Of a stretch of DNA of 64,000 bases, positions 58,196-64,000 are shown one piece after another (within the stretch, counting starts at the first letter, position 1; each line of letters starts with the position of its first letter). This DNA is from Geobacter argillaceus (GTDB lineage: Bacteria; Desulfobacterota; Desulfuromonadia; Geobacterales; DSM-12255): the NCBI RefSeq assembly GCF_007830735.1, contig NZ_VLLN01000008.1, positions 62,001 to 126,000 on the forward strand, in the 5' to 3' direction. A model generated the notes under the pieces. It did not search any database and was not told where the DNA came from. It worked only from the letters and a program-made list of their open reading frames with translations. The translations under genes were made by a program, and so were the position numbers.

Positions 58196-59692
58196 TCAGT
58201 GCCGTTTCATCGTCACCCCGCGCAGATACTCGATCAAGAGCCGCACGCCGACGCCGGTGGCCCCTTTCGGCAGGTAGTGGCGGCCCTTTTCCTCCCAGGC
58301 GGTGCCGGCGATGTCCAGATGGACCCATTTCGCTTTCCCGCTGAACTGCTTCAGGAACCAGGCGGCCGTGATGGTGCCGGCATGGGGACCTCCGGCGTTC
58401 TTCAGGTCGGCGACGTCACTCTTCATCGCCTCGCCGTACTCCTCCCACAGCGGCAGCTCCCAGACCCGTTCGCCGGTTGCCTCGCCGGCCCTGGCGATTG
58501 CCCGCGTCAACCCTTCATCCGTGCCCAGCATCCCGGTTGCCTGGTCACCCAGGGCCACCAGACAGGCCCCGGTCAGGGTTGCCAGGTCAATGAGCGCTGC
58601 TGGCTTGTACCGCTGGGCGTAGTGGAGGGCATCACAGAGGATCATCCTTCCTTCCGCATCGGTATTGTTGATTTCGACAGTCTTGCCTGCCAGGGTGGTG
58701 ACGATGTCCCCCGGCTTGTAGGCGCCACCGTCCGGCATGTTTTCGGCCAGCGGCACGAGGCCGGTCACGTTGACCGGCAGACCCAATTCTGCTGCCGCCC
58801 TGATTGTGCCGAGGACTGCGGCGGCGCCGGCCATGTCGTCCTTCATCCGCTCCATCCCCTCCCGGGGCTTGAGGGAGATGCCGCCCGAGTCAAAGGTTAC
58901 CCCTTTGCCCACCAGGACGACCGGCCGCTGGCCCGGGCTGCCGCCCTGATATTCCAGCACCACGAACCGGGGCGCGTGCTGCGACCCCTTGCCAACCGCC
59001 AAAAGCCCCCCCATGCCCAGCTCCTCCAGCTCGGTCCGCTCCAGCACGACGCAGTTGACGCGGTCGAGGCCTGCCAGTTCCAGTGCCCTGCCGGCGATAT
59101 AGGCAGGGGTTGCTTCGTTGCCGGGGAGCGAGACCAGGTCACGGGCCAGCAGCACGCCGCGGCAGAGGGCCTCGGCGTCGGCCATGGCTTTCTTTACTGT
59201 CTGAACCTCCCGTTTGTCCCGGAGCAGGAGCGTCACCCCGGCCAGCGGCTTTGGCTCATCCTTGCCGGTCTTGTAGCGGGTAAAGGCATAACCGCCGAGC
59301 ATCGTGCCGGTGGTCGTGGCGGTAGCGGCCTCATCCGGGACCAGACCGGCCAGGTGCAACACAGAGCTGGCCGTCGTGAGTCGCGCTCCCCGCAGCGCCT
59401 GGGCCGCTGAGCCGGCACCCTGGCGCAGCCTCTCGGCAGTCAGCTCCTCGGCCTTGCCCAGACCAACCAGAAGCAGCCGCTCTGCCGGCAGTCGACCGCA
59501 GGTATGGACAATCTTGGTCTTGTTGAGGCCGCCCGTAAACTCTTTCTGGGCATAGAGTGCCGTAATGGCACCGTGAAGCGCTCTGTCAAGCTCTGCGAGC
59601 AGGGGCGCCGCGGACAGCTCCTCAAAACAGCCGATAATCAGGGCCGGGCAGGGGTGGGTGGTCGGGTCGGCAACAACAGCTGAAAATTTCAT
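58196..59692 (-). CDS. pepA: Cytosol (leucyl) aminopeptidase
   Basis: This 498-residue M17 aminopeptidase hydrolyses N-terminal residues from peptides with two metal ions. The signature is VEINNTDAEGRMILCDALHY. Other metal and active-site residues are in VLVGKGVTFDSGGISLKPRE (Lys, Asp) and KDDMAGAAAVLGT. The start at 59692 gives MKFSAVVADPTTHPCPALII; upstream, the frame lacks family similarity and AGGAGGGATTCC lies before this ATG. It has a terminator from the DegP gene upstream. Confidence 0.95.
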   Translation of the reverse strand: MKFSAVVADPTTHPCPALIIGCFEELSAAPLLAELDRALHGAITALYAQKEFTGGLNKTKIVHTCGRLPAERLLLVGLGKAEELTAERLRQGAGSAAQALRGARLTTASSVLHLAGLVPDEAATATTTGTMLGGYAFTRYKTGKDEPKPLAGVTLLLRDKREVQTVKKAMADAEALCRGVLLARDLVSLPGNEATPAYIAGRALELAGLDRVNCVVLERTELEELGMGGLLAVGKGSQHAPRFVVLEYQGGSPGQRPVVLVGKGVTFDSGGISLKPREGMERMKDDMAGAAAVLGTIRAAAELGLPVNVTGLVPLAENMPDGGAYKPGDIVTTLAGKTVEINNTDAEGRMILCDALHYAQRYKPAALIDLATLTGACLVALGDQATGMLGTDEGLTRAIARAGEATGERVWELPLWEEYGEAMKSDVADLKNAGGPHAGTITAAWFLKQFSGKAKWVHLDIAGTAWEEKGRHYLPKGATGVGVRLLIEYLRGVTMKRH

Positions 59693-59762
59693 GGAATCCC
59701 TCCTGTTCGCAGTTCGCGAATTATTGTAGCCGGATTCCCCGGCGGTGCAAGGATCGGCAACG

Positions 59763-59796
59763 AAAAAGGCCTCCACCGGTGCCGGGGGAGGCCTTT
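59763..59796. terminator. Intrinsic terminator between degP-like gene and pepA
   Basis: AAAAAGGCCTCC (59763-59774) pairs with GGAGGCCTTTT (59787-59797 region) around an ACCGGTGCCGGG loop, with A- and T-runs on either side. It would end the DegP transcript on the minus strand. Confidence 0.85.
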
Positions 59797-59820
59797 TGTG
59801 CAGAATGCGCCGGATAGGCG

Positions 59821-61215
59821 CTAATCGACCTTGAAGGCGATGTAGAGCGACGAATTGCCCCGCTTCACCAGGAAGCGGACGGCCGCCCCCTTCTTCCGGG
59901 CTGCAACGGCCTTTTCATAATCGTCGACCGTGGCGATCTTTTTGCCATTAACCTCTTTTACCACGTCGCCACGGGCGATCCCCGCCTCCTGTGCGACGCT
60001 GTCGGCGCTGAGGTCGGTCACCACCACCCCGCTGGTCTCCTTGCTGCGGAACCGGGCGGCCAGCTCCTTGGTCAGCGCCTGCACCGTGATCCCCAACTTG
60101 TCCGTGGCTGCACCGACCTTTTCCCCTTCCTCGCCGTCCTTCAGCTTGTCGATCGTAATGGCGATTTCCTCAGCCTTGCCGTCCCGCAAAATCTTGACCG
60201 TCGCCTTTTTGCCGACTGTCGTGGCCGCAACCAGGCGGGGGAGTTCGTTCATCTCGTTGATCTGCCTGCCGTCAAATTCGGTGATGATATCCCCGGCCCT
60301 GATGCCGGCCTTTTCCGCCGGGCTCTCCGGCAGCACATCGGCCACCAGCGCCCCTTTTTCGGCGGAAAGCCCGAACGACTGCGCCAGATCCGCTGTTACC
60401 GGCTGGATGGAGACGCCGAGCCACCCCCGTGTCACCTTCCCCTTGTCACGCAGTTGGGGGATGATTGACTTGGCCATGTTCACCGGAATGGCAAAGCCGA
60501 TCCCCTGGCCCCCGGCAACGATGGCGGTGTTGATGCCGATCACCTCGCCCATGGCGTTAAACAGGGGGCCACCCGAGTTGCCGGGGTTGATGGAGGCGTC
60601 GGTCTGGATGAAGTCGTCATAGGGACCGCTCCCGATGACCCGTCCCTTGGCGCTGACGATCCCGGCGGTCACCGTTTCGGCCAGGCCGAACGGGTTGCCG
60701 ATGGCCATGACCCATTCACCCACTTGGATGGCATCGCTGTCGCCGAGCCTGGCCGCAGGCAGGTCGCCCTTGGCGTCGATTTTCAGCAGGGCCAGGTCGA
60801 GCTTCTCGTCCAGTCCCTTAATCTCGGCCTTGAACTCGCGGTTGTCGTCCAGCTTGACCTTGATTTCGTCGGCCCCGTTCACCACATGGCTGTTGGTGAT
60901 GATGTAGCCCCCCTCGATCAGGAACCCCGAGCCGAGGCTGCGCTGCTTGTAGGCCTGGGGCTGCTGGCCCTCGAAGAACCGTTCGAAGAAGTCCTGGAAC
61001 GGGTCGTTGCCGAACTGGTTCAGCGGAGGTTGAAACCGTCGCTGCGGTTTGATGGTTTTGGCAGTGCCGATATTGACCACGGTCGGTTTCAATTTTTTGG
61101 CCAGCTCTACGAAATCGGGAGGGCCGGCCTTGGCGAAACTCTCTTCGCCCACGACCAGGCATCCCAGGAGGAGCGCGAGAGACAGGGACAGAAGACGGAC
61201 CACGAACTGAGACAT
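59821..61215 (-). CDS. DegP/HtrA-type periplasmic serine protease
   Basis: This 464-residue periplasmic protease-chaperone has a signal peptide (LLSLSLALLLGCLVVGEESF) and a trypsin-like domain. The catalytic triad is His110 (IITNSHVV), Asp140 (KLDLALLKID) and Ser214 (INPGNSGGPLFN). Two PDZ domains follow (about 275-365 and 375-464), as in Do-family proteins. It degrades misfolded envelope proteins. The gene lies next to a response regulator on the same strand, separated by a terminator, so they are not one unit. Confidence 0.95.
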   Translation of the reverse strand: MSQFVVRLLSLSLALLLGCLVVGEESFAKAGPPDFVELAKKLKPTVVNIGTAKTIKPQRRFQPPLNQFGNDPFQDFFERFFEGQQPQAYKQRSLGSGFLIEGGYIITNSHVVNGADEIKVKLDDNREFKAEIKGLDEKLDLALLKIDAKGDLPAARLGDSDAIQVGEWVMAIGNPFGLAETVTAGIVSAKGRVIGSGPYDDFIQTDASINPGNSGGPLFNAMGEVIGINTAIVAGGQGIGFAIPVNMAKSIIPQLRDKGKVTRGWLGVSIQPVTADLAQSFGLSAEKGALVADVLPESPAEKAGIRAGDIITEFDGRQINEMNELPRLVAATTVGKKATVKILRDGKAEEIAITIDKLKDGEEGEKVGAATDKLGITVQALTKELAARFRSKETSGVVVTDLSADSVAQEAGIARGDVVKEVNGKKIATVDDYEKAVAARKKGAAVRFLVKRGNSSLYIAFKVD

Positions 61216-61291
61216 GCTAAACCTCCTTGGGGTTGAATGCGCAAAATGTAATAATTCTCTCGGGCAATGTCAACCTGCACAATGGACGCAA

Positions 61292-61319
61292 AAGCCCCGG
61301 CAGCGAACTGCCGGGGCTT
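61292..61319. terminator. Intrinsic terminator after the response-regulator gene
   Basis: AAGCCCCGGCAG-CGAA-CTGCCGGGGCTT is a perfect 12-bp stem with a tetraloop. In minus-strand sense it ends GGGGCTTTTGC, so it terminates the response regulator transcript. Confidence 0.88.
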
Positions 61320-61347
61320 GATAACGATCAGATGGCACTGTTTCCTG

Positions 61348-62022
61348 CTAATCCTGTTCCTTGAGGATGTAGCCGACACCGCGAACCGTATGGATCAGCT
61401 TCTTGTCCGCATCGCGGTCGATCTTCTTCCGCAGGTAGTTGACATACACGTCGATGATGTTGGTGAAGCTGTCGAAGGTGTAGTCCCAGACATGATCGGC
61501 GATCATGGTCCGCGTCAGCACCTGGTTCGGATTCCGCATGAAGTATTCCAGGAGCGCATACTCCTTGGCGGTCAGATCGATCTCCTTGTCGCCGCGCCAC
61601 ACCTTGTGGGTGACCGGGTCGAGCTTCAGGTCGCCGAAACGGAGCTCGGCGCCGCGGTCCATCTCGCTTCGCCGGATAAGCGCCTTTACCCTGGCGAGCA
61701 GTTCGGCAAACGCGAACGGCTTGGTCAGGTAGTCGTCGGAGCCCGACTCCAGACCGGCCACGATATCTTCCACCGTATCCTTGGCAGTCAGCATCAGGAC
61801 CGGGGTCGAGACGCGGCGGTCCCGCAGCTCCTTGAGCAGCGAGAGGCCGTCCCGCTTCGGCAGCATCCAGTCCAGCACCAGGAGGTCATATGCCTTTTCC
61901 AGTGCCAGCTTCAGCCCCTCCTCGCCATCCGCGGCCACATCGACTTCAAACTTCTCTTCTTCCAGTCCCCGTTTGATAAAGCTGGAAACCTTTTTTTCAT
62001 CTTCAACCACGAGAATTCGCAT
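61348..62022 (-). CDS. OmpR/PhoB-family response regulator
   Basis: This 224-residue two-component regulator has a receiver domain (MRILVVEDEKKVSSFIKRGL, phosphoacceptor Asp in LLVLDWMLPKRDG, Lys in YLTKPFAFAEL). It has a winged-helix output domain (DLTAKEYALLEYFMRNPNQV, then TNIIDVYVNYLRKKID and HTVRGVGYILKEQD). The start at 62022 is spaced from GAGGAGG. It looks like CusR/QseB-type regulators. No histidine kinase gene is adjacent; the neighbouring genes are DegP and the PPSR-type protein, so it is an orphan in this window. Confidence 0.95.
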   Translation of the reverse strand: MRILVVEDEKKVSSFIKRGLEEEKFEVDVAADGEEGLKLALEKAYDLLVLDWMLPKRDGLSLLKELRDRRVSTPVLMLTAKDTVEDIVAGLESGSDDYLTKPFAFAELLARVKALIRRSEMDRGAELRFGDLKLDPVTHKVWRGDKEIDLTAKEYALLEYFMRNPNQVLTRTMIADHVWDYTFDSFTNIIDVYVNYLRKKIDRDADKKLIHTVRGVGYILKEQD

Positions 62023-62081
62023 TTGTTCCGACCTCCTCATGCACTGGTATTCACCCGCTCGAAGCGCAATGTGTGTACTGC

Positions 62082-62897
62082 TTATGTAGTCAGACCGAGT
62101 CCGGTCATTTTTTTCAGTATCTCGCTGGCTGCCTCTTCCACCGACTTGTGGGTGATGTCAATCACCAGCCACTGGGAATTGCGGCGGTAGAGCTGTTTAC
62201 AGCAGATCACCTCGTCCACGACCTCGTCATAGTTGGCGTATTTGCCCCGCGGATTCTGGTGCAACTGAAGCAGGCGGGCCGCCCTGAGTTCGGCCAGACG
62301 ACGCGCCTCCACCAACAGACCGACCACCCGGTTCTGGTCGATCTCGAACAGCTCCTTGGGCGGATCGATCCCCTTTACCAGCGGCACATTCGCAACCCGG
62401 TACCCCTTGTGGGCTAGGTACATGGAGAGCGGAGTCTTGGATGTCCGCGAAGCTCCCACCAGAACGATGTCCGCCCGGTAGAGATGCCTCAGCTCCTGAC
62501 CGTCGTCCTGCTTTACCGTGAAATTTACCGCGTCCACCCGCCTATAGTATTCTGCGTTCATTTCATACAGGAGCCCGGGCTCCTGTTGCGGGGGCAGGTT
62601 GAAAAATTCCGACAGCTTGTACAGGAGCGGGCTCAGCAGGTCAACGGCATCCAGTCCCCGCTCTTCGACCTTTTCCTGCAGAAACTGGGCAAGCTCTCCG
62701 TTTACCAGGGTATAGATGATGATGCCGGGATTGGCCACAATCACGTCGATGATATCGACGATTTCCGCTTCCTCCCTGATCCGGGTGAAACGGTTGACGT
62801 GGATCTCCACATCCTTGAACTGCGAGAGGACCGCTCTCACAACCCGATCAACGGTCTCTCCGGTAGCATCGGAGAGCAGGTAAAGTTCTTTAGCCAA
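62082..62897 (-). CDS. ppsR: PEP synthase regulatory protein (DUF299, kinase/pyrophosphorylase)
   Basis: This 271-residue protein resembles the regulatory kinase/phosphorylase of phosphoenolpyruvate synthase or pyruvate phosphate dikinase. It uses ADP to inactivate and Pi to reactivate its target. It begins [20 protein letters not shown], has the P-loop-like [20 protein letters not shown] and the conserved [16 protein letters not shown] region. The target gene is not in the window. PEP synthase control suits an organism that makes PEP from acetate-derived pyruvate. Confidence 0.93.
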   Translation of the reverse strand: MAKELYLLSDATGETVDRVVRAVLSQFKDVEIHVNRFTRIREEAEIVDIIDVIVANPGIIIYTLVNGELAQFLQEKVEERGLDAVDLLSPLLYKLSEFFNLPPQQEPGLLYEMNAEYYRRVDAVNFTVKQDDGQELRHLYRADIVLVGASRTSKTPLSMYLAHKGYRVANVPLVKGIDPPKELFEIDQNRVVGLLVEARRLAELRAARLLQLHQNPRGKYANYDEVVDEVICCKQLYRRNSQWLVIDITHKSVEEAASEILKKMTGLGLTT

Positions 62898-62971
62898 ATG
62901 TCACCGCATATCTGGTTTAGCTGCTCTTAATTAAGCACAATAGCATACTATCATTAAAGAGCAACAAAATT

Positions 62972-64000
62972 TCAACTGCCGATTAAAAATTCCTGTCGAA
63001 TCTCTCCCTGAAGTTCCGGCCTGGAGACTATCCGGGCCGCGGTCATGGCCATGGCCGTAGCCCCCTCCAGAACCGCCTGGCGTCCACCTTCCGTCACGGT
63101 GGCACGGGCGAATTCGGCCGTATGGATATGCAGCCCGACACCGATCGGCACATGGGGGTGGATGGTGGGGACCACCCGCGAAACATTGCCGATGTCCGAC
63201 GAGCCTTTGTGTATATATGGCGGCGCCGTGGAAATCTCAAGCCCGAGGTATGCCAGCTGCTCCGCATACACCCCGGAATAGGAGTCGAGGATCATGAGCG
63301 GTGCCAGCACCCCGGGTTCTGCCAACACTTCAAGTCGGCAGCCGGTCGCCAGGGCCGCCCCCCTGGCACAGTCGGTCACCCGTTCCCGGACGGCCAGCAG
63401 CTCCTCCAGGTCATCGGCCCGGACGTAGAAGAAGCAGGCGGCCCGTTCGGGAATGATGTTGGGAGCTTTGCCCCCGTCGGTGATGATGCCGTGCACCCGG
63501 ACATCCTGCCTTAGTTGCTGGCGCAGGGCGTTGACGCTATTGAATGTCTGGATCACGGCATCGAGGGCATTGATACCCTCTTCGGGATAGGCTGCCGCAT
63601 GGGACGGCTTGCCGTGAAAAATATAGCGGATCTTGGCGAGACCCAGCCAGTGTTTGAAGACTCGCCGCCGGGAAGAGGGATGCACCATCATGGCAAAATC
63701 GATATCGCTGAAACAGCCCGCTTCGATCATGGCCACCTTGCCGACCCCCATCTCCTCAGCCGGTGTGCCAAGGACCACGATCCGGGCATCCGTGGTGGCC
63801 AGTGCGCGGCACAGGGCACAGGCAGCGCCGACGGCGGCCGCGGCAATGATGTTGTGGCCGCAGGCGTGTCCCAGGTCGGGGAGGGCATCCATTTCCGCCA
63901 GGATGGCAATGGTCGGCCGTCCCTCGCCCCAGGCGGCCCGGAAAGCGGTCGGCATCCCCGCGGCACCTTTCTCGACCCTGAATCCATTCCGTTCCAGAAC
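62972..64000 (-). CDS. M20-family amidohydrolase/peptidase, 5' end cut by window edge
   Basis: The C-terminal 343 codons are visible; the frame is open to the right edge. Motifs are ILAEMDALPDLGHACGHNII, with the metal-ligand H-x-C-G-H-N and the glutamate in GTPAEEMGVGKVAMIEAG. The dimerisation lid domain (HGKPSHAAAYPEEGINALDA) follows. This is the M20D amidohydrolase type, close to AbgB/hippurate hydrolase-like enzymes that split amide bonds of acylated amino acids or aminobenzoyl-glutamate. The substrate is unknown. Confidence 0.9.
   Translation of the reverse strand, partial: VLERNGFRVEKGAAGMPTAFRAAWGEGRPTIAILAEMDALPDLGHACGHNIIAAAAVGAACALCRALATTDARIVVLGTPAEEMGVGKVAMIEAGCFSDIDFAMMVHPSSRRRVFKHWLGLAKIRYIFHGKPSHAAAYPEEGINALDAVIQTFNSVNALRQQLRQDVRVHGIITDGGKAPNIIPERAACFFYVRADDLEELLAVRERVTDCARGAALATGCRLEVLAEPGVLAPLMILDSYSGVYAEQLAYLGLEISTAPPYIHKGSSDIGNVSRVVPTIHPHVPIGVGLHIHTAEFARATVTEGGRQAVLEGATAMAMTAARIVSRPELQGEIRQEFLIGS

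Overview
The window reads as a replication-origin region of a GC-rich Geobacter-like deltaproteobacterium (Desulfuromonadales, Geobacteraceae). The evidence is the gene order gpsA / gyrA / gyrB / recF / dnaN / dnaA / oriC / rpmH / rnpA / yidD / yidC / mnmE / mnmG / rsmG, a hemA-ccsA-siroheme cluster, a hydrogenase-like Ehr complex, sigma-54 control and an in-frame selenocysteine codon. The assignment is an inference from gene content. No rRNA, tRNA, CRISPR or insertion sequence was recognised.

Layout. 1-12.1 kb (minus strand): partial gpsA, a HEAT-like protein, gyrA, a VapBC toxin-antitoxin pair lodged between gyrA and gyrB, recF, dnaN and dnaA. The dnaA-rpmH gap carries DnaA boxes. 11.9-18.3 kb (plus): rpmH, rnpA, yidD, yidC, mnmE, mnmG and rsmG, with a 16-bp parS match before mnmG but no parA/parB after rsmG. 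18.5-20 kb: two lipoproteins. 20-21.7 kb (minus): a MATE exporter preceded, one base away, by a short AhpD-like selenoprotein whose UGA is followed by a SECIS-like hairpin. 21.8-23.3 kb: tadA and a methyltransferase.

23.4-34.3 kb (plus): a PAS/AAA+ sigma-54 activator, three palindromic upstream sites and a -24/-12 promoter. The operon that follows encodes a Usp-like protein, a five-gene branched-chain-amino-acid-type ABC transporter, a two-subunit 3-oxoacid CoA-transferase, a thiolase and a 3-hydroxybutyrate dehydrogenase. Together these could import a short-chain (hydroxy/oxo) acid and convert it to acetyl-CoA. 34.3-36.9 kb: a small secreted protein, a diguanylate cyclase, a DUF1653 protein and a GreA-like protein.

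37-48.7 kb: two divergent transcription units encoding an energy-converting-hydrogenase-related (Ehr) membrane complex. Its large subunit has lost three of the four NiFe-ligand cysteines. The cluster also holds an IclR-type regulator, a MazEF-like pair, an HTH-EIIA fusion protein and a second antiporter subunit. 48.7-55.4 kb (minus): tetrapyrrole genes hemB, cobA-hemD, hemC, hemA, a cytochrome c assembly gene and a siroheme-synthase-type dehydrogenase. 55.5-64 kb: two thioredoxin-fold proteins, small unknown genes, a DUF2284 protein, pepA, a DegP-type protease, a response regulator, a PEP-synthase regulatory protein and a truncated M20 amidohydrolase.

Most interesting: the unannotated-looking selenoprotein gene at 21403-21654, the sigma-54-controlled uptake/oxidation operon, and the regulatory and toxin-antitoxin genes embedded in the Ehr cluster and in the gyrase operon.
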